Shown here: one piece after another, positions 36,481-49,538 of the stretch
Position numbering within the stretch: the first letter of the stretch is position 1
How the letters are laid out: each line of letters starts with the position of its first letter
Origin: Melieria omissa
Lineage: Eukaryota > Arthropoda > Insecta > Diptera > Ulidiidae
NCBI GenBank assembly: GCA_963971225.1
Contig: OZ020267.1
Span: 155,425,920-155,489,919 of the forward strand
DNA: 64,000 bases
Direction of reading: 5' to 3'
Translations under genes and position numbers: made by a program
The notes under the pieces: generated by a model
The model's database searches: none
Seen by the model: only the letters and a program-made list of their open reading frames with translations
Told to the model about the DNA's origin: nothing

Positions 36481-37624
36481 CATTTCTGATGATAATAAAA
36501 TGCATTTTTATACTTTTTGAAAAAATATAAAAGGCAACTTTCGTATTCTCAAGCGCCCTAAGTGTGTTCAAATCTATCTAAGAAAACGTGCACAGATGGA
36601 TAATCGTATGTAAGCTGTGGTAGTAATCAGCACTTCAGTGGCATTTGTTTCGTTCCGCGTAATTTAAATTTGGCGTCAACTTCTGCTGTTCGTGCTATTC
36701 GTGCCTTCTGGCGTAAAACCAGTACTTGTTGGCAACGTTTGATAAATACATAGAAACAAAGTACCAAACGCACTTTTATTAAGGCGAAACGCCTTAAAGT
36801 CGACTACTTCTTATGTTAAGCGCAATAAATTCACGAAAGGGCGTGCAACTTCCATGAGCCATTAATTGTATTTTTGGTTTTTTTTCACGCTCTTGACATC
36901 TCAGAACGTTTCATTCCATTGTGTAGCATAGCCTCAGCGAAGGTCAACGCGAAAGCCTTCACCGACAGACTGAATGGTCGTGTCCAAGTGCTTTTTCTAA
37001 GTTTAAATTGTGTAAAAGCAGACAATCTCGAAAATCTGCTACTTATATTGGATCAATATTACCCTCCTCAACTAGGCGCACACAGAATTTCATTTTGAGG
37101 GAGGTTTTGCTTACAATTTTTAAAACTTTTGTTCCGAAAAACTTTAGTCCACCAAAACTTAATATTGCTCTACTATGTTCAGACAAATCACACAATGAAT
37201 CTTTAATAAGTGTGAATAGTAAAACAAGCAATATATGCTCCAAATGTGTTTTATCGAAAATATGCATAAAATACAAAACTAATTGAATGCCACTTTAAAG
37301 AAAATATCATGACCCGCAAAGATATTTGAGCCGCTCACTGCACAAATCGATTAACTACACTTTTTAAAAAATCTTACATTTAAGTGTCATAGCATAGCCA
37401 TAACTTTTTATATTTTTTATAACTTGCCTAAAAAATTAATGAAATGAAGATTAACACAATTAAAAGGCACTTAAAATAAAAATTAATTGAAAAAAATATA
37501 AGAATTTCAAAAACATTGCACATACATATTTCATCGCATTTCTTAACTTTTTGTTTATGGGGATAATCGATTTTTGCAATTAGCGGCTCATTTTATCCAT
37601 TTTAAGCGAAACGCTTGTCCAATA

Positions 37625-37672
37625 ATACATACATATGTATGTATGTATACATACATATGTATGTATGTATTT
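37625..37672. repeat. TACA/TATG microsatellite, self-complementary
   Basis: Alternating CATACATATGTATGTATGTA units form a palindromic simple repeat of about 48 bp in the intron just beyond the donor of the RRM1 exon. Confidence 0.85.
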
Positions 37673-37727
37673 GCATGATTTGTCACGCTCAACTAAAAAA
37701 ACATTTCAAAGCCCCGTAAGTGCTCAC

Positions 37728-38116
37728 CTTTGCTGATTCCGGTTGCTTTATCGCGCAACACATTTATCGAATGCACTGGACCGTACTCCTCAAACATCTC
37801 ACGCAGCTGCGTCTCATCCATGGATTTTGGCACTTGGCCGACGAACATTTTGATATTGTCTGGATCGGGCTCTTTCTCACCAAAGGACACGTCAGCGTCC
37901 ATGCGGAAGCATGATGACTCGTCGTCAACCACATTCCTATTGGCACTGCACGTGTTATTGTTGTTATTATTGCTATTGCCGTTGTTACCGCACAAACCGA
38001 CACTGCTATTGTTGTTCAGCAGCGATGTGTTGTTGTTGTTGATGGCAGTGGCAGTGTGAATGGGGCTGTTGGGGAGGCTGTTGGTGGTGCTACTTTTGTC
38101 ACTCATTCCAAACGCA
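37728..38116 (-). CDS. bru2: CELF/Bruno exon: Asn-rich segment and start of RRM1
   Basis: This 389-nt exon has acceptor TTGCAG and donor GTGAGC. Joined to the Gln-rich exon it reads [20 protein letters not shown], so the MSDKSS methionine (38106) is either internal or an alternative start. After an Asn-rich tract it enters RRM1: [20 protein letters not shown] with RNP2 IKMFVGQV, then [20 protein letters not shown] and [11 protein letters not shown]1 and RRM2 together bind U/GU-rich elements in CELF mRNAs. KSMDET and [10 protein letters not shown] differ from Bruno 1 as I remember it and favour bru2. Confidence 0.96.
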
Positions 38117-39760
38117 CTGCAACGAGAGAAGCAAACCAAGAGCGAATGTGAGTACGAGTGGAAACTGAAAGTGCTGAAATGACAATGAATTGGCACACGG
38201 GCTAAAGGGAAACGAAATGCGACGAACTAAATGCGATTAATAAACAGCGAGAACAACGAGAGGAAAATAAAGTAAATTAAAAAATTAAAGAAGGGATACC
38301 ATGAATCAAAAATTCAATTCAAAAATGCATATGATACAGAAGTGTTTCGGCGAGCAGAGTGAAAACAGAGTGAAACGAATAACCCAGATACATATATTAA
38401 TATAAAATTGCCACGATTCCTTTCCTGCTGCGAAAGCGACTACAAGAACAAACGATTTTGATGTACAGTGGCTGCCAAACCCGTTATATATTTATATATA
38501 TTGACCCATTATACATATTATTTATTATATTAGTTATATATCATACTTACTCAATGTACAAATCATGTGCCTTTTCGGAAAAGTCAAAAACTGAACGGCT
38601 GATGCCCAGAAAACTAGACGCACTGTTGCTAAACATCATTAAAACTTCACTCTTCACTTTTAGAAAAATGTATAATATACAGAACGTTTTAATTCACACG
38701 AATCCAAACTAACGTTTATTTTGTTAAAGATGTTGTATACGCGATAAACAATTGTCTTCCACAGGTTTTTCTCTTGCTTTGTAGCAAGCACCACGTTTAA
38801 CACTTACAAAACAACAGTTGGTCACAAGGTTTCTACTGAATGCGCACAATCTAGCAAAATTTCAAACTTTTGACGCGTAGGAATTTAGCGCTTAATAAAA
38901 AATTTACTAAAACTTTACACCCATTCGGTAATTTTTCAATTAGATTATGTATTCTTCGAACTGAAGAAGAAGGCGTAATCCCGTTCAGTTCTATCAAAGG
39001 CAGTGGTCGACGAACAAATGAACGAGAAATTCCACAATTCCCAACGCCAGTTATTCCAATTTCGTTTCTGCAGGCATTGGAAGACTATATGAAAAAGCAA
39101 CAACCAAACTACAGTTCTGCAGAAGCGAAATTTACCAATTTTATTGCTCTTGTTAAACGGTATCTTCTAAAAAACACCTTTAGTTGCACCCAGCAGCAAG
39201 AAAGTTGTAATCCGTTTTCAAATTGCTTGGCAACTTCTTCGCAATAACATTTCAACAAATTTAGAAACTGTCATGATCATAGAATAGGATATAGAAGAAT
39301 GGATATTGATGGGATATAGAAGAATGTATATTGATGGGTTCCAAAATAAACGATTCACATACGCATTTCGTAAGATATTTCTTTTAAAGATCGAAAAAAA
39401 AACTGTCAGATCTGCCAAGGCACATACAATGAGATTAATTTGATCTGGCAATAATAAACTTTGCCCCTAACATTTTGTTTAAACATAGTTTTCTTTGATT
39501 CGAAAGCACTCATGACTCACGACCAACTAAAATCAAGCCAAAAATGTCATTCTAAAAAAATAAATTTCTAAAATATGCAACTTAATTTTTACAGTTATAA
39601 CAGGTTTGCCATGAACTGCTTCGGAAAATTCGACCCTTATTCCAATTAAAAATTTCAAACTCTAGGATATCAAAATGGAAGAAGAATGGACAAAAATGAT
39701 TGGCACAGTGGGATGGAAGTAACTATTGAATGCCAAAAATGCTTATTTAACTTATTATTA

Positions 39761-39814
39761 GCATGTATTTTACATGTATTTTAACATGTATTTTAACATG
39801 TATTTGACATGTAT
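39761..39814. repeat. Short tandem repeat, 13-bp unit
   Basis: Four to five imperfect copies of ACATGTATTTTA(A) in a row. Confidence 0.8.
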
Positions 39815-41270
39815 GGCTTAACTCTTTTAACAAAATTAAAAATCGATATAGTATAAGAATTAAATGTAAAGATATAAATTAATGAAAATGTAAACGAAGA
39901 AAACATAAAGACAACAAACCACAAATACGAAAAACCAGACACGGTGATAAAATGGGTTGTTCCAATGGATGAGTTGTTATAAATAGTTGCTGACCTCGTC
40001 GTCGGGTTGACATGAGCAAATGCAGAAATTGGATGTTTTAGAATTCCACTTTGTTCAATACACTTTGAAATGCACTAAACTACATATATGCATTGTCAGA
40101 AGTTAAGCTAGGGTAAAGAAAAATTTGAGCTAGGACAGTTGCATTAATTGAATTGATAATTAAGAAGGACAGAAAATTGCAGCTTAAATGCAATGATGAA
40201 GCTACACTCCTGCATGCAAAACTTATGTGCCGTGCCATAAGGAATATGTTATAAGCAAATTATAACTACTTCAACCAGAAAAGCATTTGCAGTCCGTCTA
40301 ATACATGCGACGACTTGCAAATGACTTAAGAAATCAGAACGATTTACAGGCCAAAGATACGGACGCTATAAGAAAGAGGCTTGGTGAGCCCACACAGTGT
40401 TTTTTCGTGGAATTTGATAGATGCAATAGCTATGCGGATCAGGTTATTTGAGTTTAGGCCGCCTAGGTTTTTGGCAGTTAGACTTCAACTTTAAACAAAA
40501 ATGTTTATTGAAATGGACACCACAAACTTTTTTATAATACGAATACGTGCATCTCTTCTCTTGTCTTCTTCGACAATTTGTATTTGATGATCCAGTTCAG
40601 TATTTAACTTTTTAGCGCAGTTGGCTGTCAATATTTCAGTCAGTCAGCCAGTCTAGTTAGCATTAGAGTGGCTACTATTTTATGTTATATAATGCATCCC
40701 AATTACGAACGTGTCTACACAGTGCGAGTATCACTAAAAGAATCACTTGAAAACAGCTGTGACGTAGACCGAGCATTACAAAACTGAAGCTTTCAGGCAG
40801 AAGTGTTCGCTACTAGCATAGCCCCGGAACATGCTTGCAATGCTAGTAGGGTCAACTTGAAAATACATTTTCCTGTCGGCCTTCCAGTTGCTCAGACCAT
40901 AAGTGTGCTGACGCCACTTTTCACTTTCTACAAAGACAAATATAGAAATGTAAGGCAAAAATCACTTAACGGCTGAAACTTTGCTATTGGACTATCTTGT
41001 TCAGACGGGGCATTGATGAAGTGGGGCGCTAGGCTTAAAGCGTTCGCTAAAATTGGTCAAAAGCACTCATATTCTAACGGATACCTACTACAAGTCTCAA
41101 GTGGATTTCTATCTGACACCGCTAAAGACCCAATAAGATATATGTGTGGCCATTCGTGGTCAGCCAGTTGTTTCGCATTCCAACGGTAACTCCCGTTATT
41201 TTAAATTTCATTAGAACTTCTCAACTCGCCTATTATCTCACGAATCTAATTAGATTGAAACTAAAAACTA

Positions 41271-41792
41271 CGTGGGCAGTCCGATAAGTACTTAGCCCCA
41301 CCGCCCGATGGTGCCACTATCGTAAGATGTACTACATTATCGTGTAGTACATCCTCGTAGACGGCTACTGTCGAAATTTCAGCCATATTGGATTTGTAGT
41401 TTTGTTTTGACCGCTTGTGGAAACGAACGTGTCCGCGAATTTTAGAAAAATGGAAAAAGAGCAATATCGGTCGGTGATTCGCCAAATTGGTCGCATTAGG
41501 CTACGAACAGCTGCCCCATCCACCGTATTCTCCAGATTTGGCCCCGTGTGACTTCCTTTTGTTTCCAAACTTGAAAAAGTCACTCGCCGGGCAGAAATTT
41601 GAGTCGAATGAGGAGGTTATCGCCGCCACGGAGGCCTCCAGAAAACGTATTTTTCAGACGGGTTAAAGAAGTTGGAGCATCGCTGGGTTAAGTGTATCGA
41701 GTTGAAAGGAGACTACGTTGAGAAATAAATCGCCACTTTTCCAAAATTTTCGTTTTTCTTTTGTAGGCTAAGTACTTATCGGACCATCCACG
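41271..41792 (+). mobile_element. Mariner deletion derivative
   Basis: This 522-bp element is flanked by TA (41269-41270, 41793-41794). Inverted ends read GTCCGATAAGTACTTAGCC on the left and its complement on the right. The plus strand keeps the C-terminal third of a mariner transposase: LGYEQLPHPPYSPDLAPCDF (last catalytic D of a DD34D enzyme), FLFPNLKKSLAGQKFESNEE and a C-terminal LELKGDYVEK-like end, with one frameshift. The 5' two thirds are deleted. Confidence 0.88.
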
Positions 41793-42515
41793 TAAGTCCA
41801 AAGATGTCTAAGCAAAATCCATTATCCAATCTTTTTACAACGCCCATCAAACTTCAATTTCTTTTGTTTTAAACTCACATTTCAAACTATTGATTGGTAG
41901 TCTCGGATTTGATGCCAAAACGTCAAATACACTGGAAAGCTAACTATAGACGCACCCATATTTTTCAGTTTCTAAGCGATTTAAGAAAAAATCTAGTGAT
42001 ACAAGGTGAACAAGCTTTTAAACATACTATGTATACTTAGATACTTGAGGGTCTTGTTCAAATTTATAAAAAAAAAATTTTATGCAATTTAAAAATTAGA
42101 GTTTTGTCTGGTGCATAACTATAGACGCATCGTAAAAAGTTTCTTCAAAATGAAATAAAAACTTGTTAAAAAGACAAAAATATCACTTTGAAGAGTATAA
42201 GTAAGTTGGTCCTTAATTCTTTTGAATCAGTTTGAAAATTTGGCTCGACAAACTGTTTACAAGGCTCATCCTTGCAGAATTCAAAATTCGTCGTTTATTA
42301 ACTGTTGATCATGGCATATTTCTTTTTTTTGGCAAATACACTCGGCGCCATCGGACCGCCTGTGACCTATGCCCGGAGACAAGTATTTGGCTCATTACTT
42401 GCATGAAGAATCCTGTTGAAAAAATAAATCCCTTATTTGGTGGACGATTCTTTTGAAACAGTGTGCTATACTCTGCCAAAATACCATCGGAACAAAATAC
42501 TTCCCAAACCTTTAA

Positions 42516-44295
42516 CCCTCCATTACTATCGTCAGGGTGGAATCCACCCTGTGAGTTCAATTTCTCAGTAAAATATAGATTTTTTAATCACAACCAGCAT
42601 AAAGTTATAATGTAATCCACATTTGCATATTTCGGAAGGTTTTCCGGCATAGATAAAGCTGATGCTTTTATACAATTTTTTTAAAAAGTCACTGGGTGTG
42701 TTACAGCCTACGATAGTAGTGGCGTTATAAAATTGCTGGATGCTTAACACCCATTATTAATAATGAAGTTTTATTTTTTATAATATTCGTTTACATATTT
42801 GTATTCACTTTTTGGCGACAATTTTATTAAATAACGTATAGACCATTTACTTAGTAGAAAATCCTTAAAAATTCTCTAGGATAAGTTAAAAAATTTTTAA
42901 CATTAAATTAACATTAAATTTGTTATATCTTAAACTAATAAAGTTAGAAGGACGAAATTCAAGGATGTACTAGTGTACATATTAGTCTTTAAGATATATT
43001 TTTCAAATTTTTTTTTCCAATAGTTTTTGGAAATTTCCAAGGATATTCAAGGACAAAGTTTTAAAAGGACATTTTTAATACCTCTTCGTCCTTTTGCACC
43101 AAAACATTAAATTTTATAATGTTCTAAGGATTTTTCTGTTTCATTTGATACCCATATTGTTATTCTACAATGCGCTCAATTTTTGAAATAATTCCTTGAA
43201 ATAAACATATCGTTGAAATTTCAAAGTCCTTTAAAAAAAATCCTTACGTCAGAGAGAAAAACTAAAAACGCAGTTTTACTACATTTGGCCCCTAGTTTCA
43301 CAAATATATAGATTTTTTCGTGTGTTTGGAAATTTTTTGATTTTTGTCGCACGGTGTAACCTTAAAAAGTAGCAGGTATATTGTTGATTTTTGTTTGAGT
43401 TATTACGCAAAATTTTACCTCGGCCCGAAAAAATTTTATTAAATGAATATTTATTACTTATTTTATTAGCTTTCTAAATCAGTAAGCCCAAGAAACATAT
43501 CTTGAATATTATGCAAGTTGTGGTAATTTTTCCAATGCAACTTTTTATTTCATCTGTCTTTTTTTTTAACCCATTTCCTTCCTCTGTTGCGTATACGCAA
43601 CGTTACTATTTAAAAAATTCGTATGTGCAGTGTGTGTGAGGTATTGCGATAAATTTTTTTTTGTTCGGAAGGTATATCCTTAGGCTTTCTTCCCTCCATA
43701 TCTCAACCACCTACAAAACACACACTGACACACACACTTGTATATGTAGACACATGTTTGTCAGACAAATTTTGAATTTGAAATTTTGAAATTTTGAAAA
43801 CTGTCAAACGTTAATTCTTTTTTTGGTCGACATGAAAATACGTTCACATAAAGGCAAAGAAAAAATAAAATGGGTTTGTGAATTATCTGGGTGTCATTAT
43901 GCGTGTTCTAGATAAGTCTCGAATTTGTGGTGCGCCTTCGCAACGTTGGCGCCACGTCGACAAATGAATTTAAATTAAAATGAAATTATATAAAATAAGT
44001 TTTTTAAGAATAACTGATAGCATATATATCGATTTTACTTGAATGATAATTTTTTTCGCAAAAACCGCGAAAATGGGTTAAATGAAGTGTACATAAACAA
44101 ATGTTTTTATTAAAAAAATTAATTAACAAAATTATGCAATTTATTTTTTCTTTTAAATGTTTTGATGTTATGAAAAAAATTGGTTTTTGTTTATTTTACC
44201 TCAATGGATAAGTAAAACGGATACTCAAAAGTTGTGGGTGGATTACACCCCTGATTAGTAATGGCGTTATGAAATAGAGATTTAGTAATGGAGGG
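42516..44295. mobile_element. TTAA-flanked 1.78-kb element (piggyBac-type, non-autonomous)
   Basis: The ends CCCTCCATTACTA and TAGTAATGGAGGG are inverted and flanked by TTAA (42512-42515 and 44296-44299). Subterminal sequences also mirror each other: GGGTGGAATCCACCC on the left and GGGTGGATTACACCC on the right. CCC-starting ends with TTAA duplication are typical of piggyBac. The interior is AT-rich without a transposase frame. Confidence 0.75.
43570..44077. mobile_element. Possible nested TTAA-flanked element
   Basis: Inside the preceding element, TTAACCCATTT at 43566-43576 and AAATGGGTTAA at 44071-44081 form an 11-base inverted pair including TTAA. The repeat is short and could be chance in AT-rich DNA. 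Confidence 0.3.
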
Positions 44296-47200
44296 TTAAT
44301 GACCACCACCGAAGATTCGTTTGGAAAAATTGCGGGGTTCTTTGCAAATTACTCCAGTAAGAAACTGGAAACTGTGTAATTGATTTGGCAGAATGGTTGT
44401 GGCGATGATAAAAATCATTGCGTAGAACGTTTCTCGAACGGAGAAGTGACTTTGATGGCAAAATTTTATGATTTGCAGGCAAACAATACAATATTATAGA
44501 AGTTGGCAAACATTTTACTGATGTTACTTTAATAACATGGCTACTATTCCTTAAAAATGTCAACCGACCCTAGTGAAAAACGCTGTACATGCAAGCACAC
44601 CTGAAAAACGAATGTTGTTTTGATGTGCGCCTGAATAACGCGCAAAATAAAAACGCTACGGAAGTGAATATTTGTTGGCGTGCCCGTATGTATGTATATT
44701 TAAATGTGAATGTTGAGTAGACCGGCTGAAAGAGAATCAGAAGAGAAGTGCAATAGGCGGTTTATCTACTGGCATTTGCCAACGTCCTGTTGCTTGTTTA
44801 CATACCTACACTCTACGCTGGATCTGGCACAGCCACCCCCGCCACAACATGGGGAGAGTAGGGGCCTCTAGAGCTACTTAATGGATGAAGATGTGTGGAT
44901 GGATGGATGGTGATGTGCAAAGCATGCTTGTAGGTATATTTGCGCACGTAAGACGTTCCAGGCCATGTTTAAACAATAAATAAGAAAATATATGATGTGT
45001 AAACAGTAAATTGGCATATTAACAAAAAGGAGCCAGTAAAGGTAGACGAATTGTGGGAAAGGTGGCAGTGCAGCAAATATTGTTTAAAAAGATTATAAAA
45101 TTCGACTTAAGTATTGCCGATATAGGGGCATTCAACACAATCCCATTTTTCACTCACTCCTTCACTATTGAAATTTCTTTTTGAATTTTTTATATTTTTA
45201 ATTTTTGGTCGCGAAAACGAAACTCGAAAATGTTTGCGTCTTGTTTTACGTAACGTAATCTCTAACTTGTTGACGTTAAATTCATCGATAAAAAGTGTGG
45301 CGTATAAGTCTCCCCCTGTGGCAAACCAGAATAAGATGCATATATACGCACATAACCACCATTATCTTTTTTGCCACACATGTAGAATGTATGCAGGGAT
45401 AAAAACACTTTAAAGCGATTTCCCTCCCTGTATGTCAAAGAGATTTGCAGCAGTGCGCAGAAATACAAAAAAACAGCGATGCGCGAAAAGTATGCACTTG
45501 TAAAAGGGAAGCGCAGTGACAGAAATCGCTGTCGATGCTGTTACTGTTGCTGTAGCTTGCGATGCTACTGTCGGATGATACGCGGTGGTAAAGGGATGAA
45601 AAGCTGACTGGGCGTTTTTGTTGTCTGGCGTTGACATCCACCTTTTATTATCGCTTTGGATACTTTAGACCCTCCGTTGGCTACTTGACTGCCTGCAATG
45701 CCTGCGAAATTGGGTACGTACTTTCTGGGAAGGCTGCTGTGGTAGCGTAGCAATGCTATCGCTCTTATCGGCTCCGGGGATTGTGAAATTTCAGCGTTTA
45801 ATAATAGGAACTTCACTACATTGCATCCTTTAATACATATATGTATATTATACTACATAAGTATACACACATAAACAGAAATACAATAGATACATCCGTT
45901 TGCCTAAACAAAAATATAACAGAATAAACATTATTCTGCATCTTTAGTATTATACAATTTCAGTACGTGTGGTGCGAGCATATATTTTAATCACATATTT
46001 ACTGCTAAAATAAACAAGAATACACGTCAAACAACGCACAAGCGTAAGTCGATAACTTGCATTCGATATTATTACTCGGACAGATGTCACACGAATAATT
46101 ATTTACGTGACCTGAATATTGTGTGTCGATTTCCGTAAGCTTAACTCAACTTGAAAAGTTGAGAAAATATTGGCATTATCCGATTCATCATCCATTCTAT
46201 TAAAGACATTGAATACCTAACAAAATACTGAACGCAAATTCAAACTAATTCCTTAAGGCAAGTGTTTGATATTTCAAAGATAGTCTGATATTTCAATTTA
46301 ACCATTTATTGTAAAATTCGTTTTATCGTATTAAAGAAACAAAATCACGTTACAGTTGAAATGATCGCCCAACCGAGCGCTCAAATAAACAATTTATCGT
46401 AAAATTCCAGCAAAGCGATTTGGGGAAGTCCCTGTACCACGCCGAAACACCGGTCAAGCGTTTGGCTAAATACTCAAACCTCTTGATTCCTCGGCTTCAA
46501 GCAAATAGCCTTTCTAAGGTCTCAACTCGGCGAATTTTCCATATAAGATCCAACTGACACAACAATGAAGGTCCAAGATCCCCAATCTCGTAGTTTGTTT
46601 GAATTGGACTATGGAGCAGTTTAGCAGTTATGGAGCAAAATGCAAGCAAAATTGCTGAAATGGGGAATGAAACCCAAAAAGTCTATCCAACCCAAATCAT
46701 TGAATCCCTTTACAAATATGTGTGAGAACAGCTTACGCTCTGCCATGAGGAAATCACACGAAAGAACAGTTGAAGTGTGTGAAAACCAGAAGGTGGCAAT
46801 GGGAGCGGCATCGATTAGCACAGCTCATCGCCAATACCAGCAGCATCATTCACAGTAACCGTATTTACAAACCTCGAATGCAAAGCAAAAGTCGAGCCAA
46901 AACAGTAAAAAATTAATATAAACAAAATAAAACTAACCTTAACAAACCACACGACGGCGGTATCGACATTGGTTTTATAAGGGAGCGCACATGGAAGCGG
47001 CATGAATTACGAAATCAGGGCAAGAGACCGAGGCGCAATATTTACATATGTATGTAATTTTCTGCAGAGCTAAAAAGTAGTCAGTCGCAAGCGTGACGCA
47101 GCCCCTTAGCGGCAAAAAACTACTCACCTCATCTGAGGCAGGAGTGTATTTTATTAATCTTCCGCCTCTCGGTTTTATTTGCATGATACATTTAATCGAA

Positions 47201-49008
47201 TCACCACCGCAAAACAAGCTCTGATGGCCGATGGTTCTTACCGCTGCTCGGACTGTATGAGGAGTTCGCAATGGCAACTGTACTGGAAAAGCTTGACACG
47301 CTTCAGCCCGACCAACGGCCTTTCCTAGCGTAGCCTAGTAACAGACTGCGGCGATTTTCAATTCTCGCGTTTCCTCTTCCCTTGACTTCGACGGTCTGTT
47401 GAGGCATTTTGTGGGCTTGCCTTTTTCATTTTGTGATTTTGGGTTAACTTATTTGTTGTGCGATTAGTTATTGGTTTCCACTTCGTAACGGCTGTCATTT
47501 ACTTTCGACACACAAATGTGCCGAAAACCAAATACCAAAATACTAACAAGTATGTATGCTGCAGCCGGTCCGAGCCGAATTGTTAATAAGTACCACGGTG
47601 TGGCACCGTAATGTACTCCAGGACAGCATTAGAGGACGTAGCACAGTAACTTGACGATGTCAAAAGCCAAATATCCCAATGTATCTTCAACTTGAATGCA
47701 GTTGCCGCTGCCCACGTGGTAGTTACGCGGTTACTGCCATAGTAAATATACCTTATCGCCCGAGTGCAGGGTATGAAAAGGAAAAACTTGTCAGACTTTT
47801 TAACGATTTCCTACTCGTTGCAAGCAACAAATCGTAAAGGTTTCTAAGTTGACGTTGTTCTTTCTGCTGATGGCGTTATTGATTTGTATAAATCTCTGCA
47901 TTTAGCATTTAACTAGATGAGAAATTAGTAACTTGTGCAGGTGCAGGCGATATAATACTTGAGGAAATATTCACCGGCTGATACTAGATTTAGTCCACCG
48001 CTCGGCATCTAGCTAAATAAGCGAATCGGCGAGCATTTTGAAACATTTTCCACGAGCAAAAATTTAGTGACCCAGCTGAACTACTAACAGTTAACACCAG
48101 ACAGATGGCAATGATAAATTTCTGGTATATGTCCTGTGCGTTCCTTACTTAGCTACTGAACATGACCGCCACTGACGTTGCCCTGTACATTCTAGTAGTG
48201 CATAATATTTTTGACGTTTCCTTAGCTTTGTGTTTGGTATTGTTATTCACTAAGCTTGGATACGATTATTACATTAGGGTGTGAAATGTTACCATGTATT
48301 CGGAAGACCTCAGAATCGGTGAATTTCTCTCTCACCGCATTGGCACAAGCTGCAAGCATCTATTACTTAATTTTCTCCTTTTAAGTGCGCTGACGAGAAA
48401 TTTATGCGGGCAGCAAAATATGTACGGGAACGCACACCCGCGCAAATGCACCTATACATAAGTACATGTACATATGGCATGCAAATATGTGGCACAAAAA
48501 TACGTTTGCTTTAAATACTCGCAACCGTCATCACATTTGCATAACCGGCCAGCATAAGGTCAGGTAAGTAAACACTCATCTGCACCAGACATTTTGCAAA
48601 CTGGCACTGACATTCTCTCCATTGCCTTTCCACGTTTACTGTTTTATGAAAAAATCATTAGAGAATTTCGCGGGCATTGTTTGAAGTGTGGTTCCGCGAA
48701 AGAATCACCGATGTACATATGTACGAATACTACGCACTAACACCTTTTCGACTGGAGGACCATCATCGCAATCAATATAAGAATGAAGCTATCGCCGGAA
48801 GCAGCAGGAAATGCCGCGAAGCATTCTTCGGAACGAACTTAAAGCATTATCATTGGGATAGGTGGACGCGCTGGCAACATATGAAGTCAATGTCGCCTCC
48901 TTATAAGAACAACACAACAGCGATGCGAAGTTAGTCACAAAAGAATATACCAAAGAACACACTCAATTGAATACAGCAAAGGTCGATGCTACGTCAACAA
49001 GTACTCAC

Positions 49009-49538
49009 TTTTCCTTCAGGCAACTACGAAACTCCTGCTGTGAGTCGTTTTCATCTGCCGACGACTGACGCAGCAGCAAATTTGGTTGTTGCTGGTGCAG
49101 CTGTTGCTGATGGTGCTGAAATAGTTCGTGCTGCTGCTGCTGCAACTGCTGCTGTTGCAGGGTTTGCTGCTGCTGTTGCTGCATCTGCTGCTGGTGGAGG
49201 TGCTGCTGATTCTGCGTCGGTGACAATTGCTGCTGCTGCGGTAGCTGTGCTTGTTGCTTTTGATAGGGATGAATTGAGTTGTGATTGATGTGGCATAATT
49301 TATTGCAGTTGCTATCCAAGCCATTGTAGTGATTGCCGTTAAAACGTAATGATGTCTGTTGCTGTTGGAGCTGATGTTGCGACTGGGTCTGGGTGGGGAT
49401 GTGGTTCGGCTGGAGCTGCGTTGAGTTCTGGGGCAATTGCTGCTGTGACTGTGGCTGCGTCTGCGACTGCTGGGTCGGACTACTCTTGCCTGAACCAGGT
49501 GATATTTTACCGGCTAAAGCATCAAGCGAGCTTAACAT
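49009..49538 (-). CDS. bru2: CELF/Bruno N-terminal Gln-rich exon
   Basis: A 530-nt coding segment starts at ATG 49538, with an in-frame TAA 15 bases upstream, and ends at donor GTGAGTAC in phase 2. The two leftover bases plus the first base of the 38116 exon make an Asn codon and the frame stays open, which is the evidence that it belongs to this gene. It encodes MLSSLDALAGKISPGSGKSS, then a long Gln/His/Leu-rich low-complexity region interrupted by LRFNGNHYNGLDSNCNKLCH, and ends SSADENDSQQEFRSCLKEK. Such Gln-rich regions in RNA-binding proteins often support self-association. The real 5' end of the mRNA is not visible. Confidence 0.8.

Larger units (their letters stand above)
33870..37727. 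other. Intron of the CELF gene (3.86 kb)
   Basis: This lies between the two RRM1 exons. It contains a mariner relic (about 35.93-36.48 kb) and a TACA/TATG microsatellite (37625-37672). Other short frames have no recognisable motif. Confidence 0.7.
38117..49008. other. Intron of the CELF gene (10.9 kb)
   Basis: This separates the Gln-rich exon from the RRM1 exon. It contains short tandem repeats (39.29-39.34 and 39761-39814), a mariner deletion derivative (41271-41792), a TTAA-flanked 1.78-kb element (42516-44295) and an ATGG run near 44898-44911. An AT-rich transposon-like region flanks the 42.5-kb insertion, with ACTATAGACGCA repeated near 41944 and 42118. No other gene is recognised. Confidence 0.65.

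Noticed and set aside
45410..45816. Minus-strand frames in several phases near 45.4-45.8 kb
   Set aside because: Frames overlap, lack motifs and have no convincing splice sites compatible with the CELF gene.
48677..48934. Plus-strand 85-codon frame
   Set aside because: No recognisable domain and no supporting neighbours.
48986..49288. Plus-strand Ala/Val-rich frame
   Set aside because: Antisense reading of the CAG/Gln-rich exon, which has the better gene model on the minus strand.
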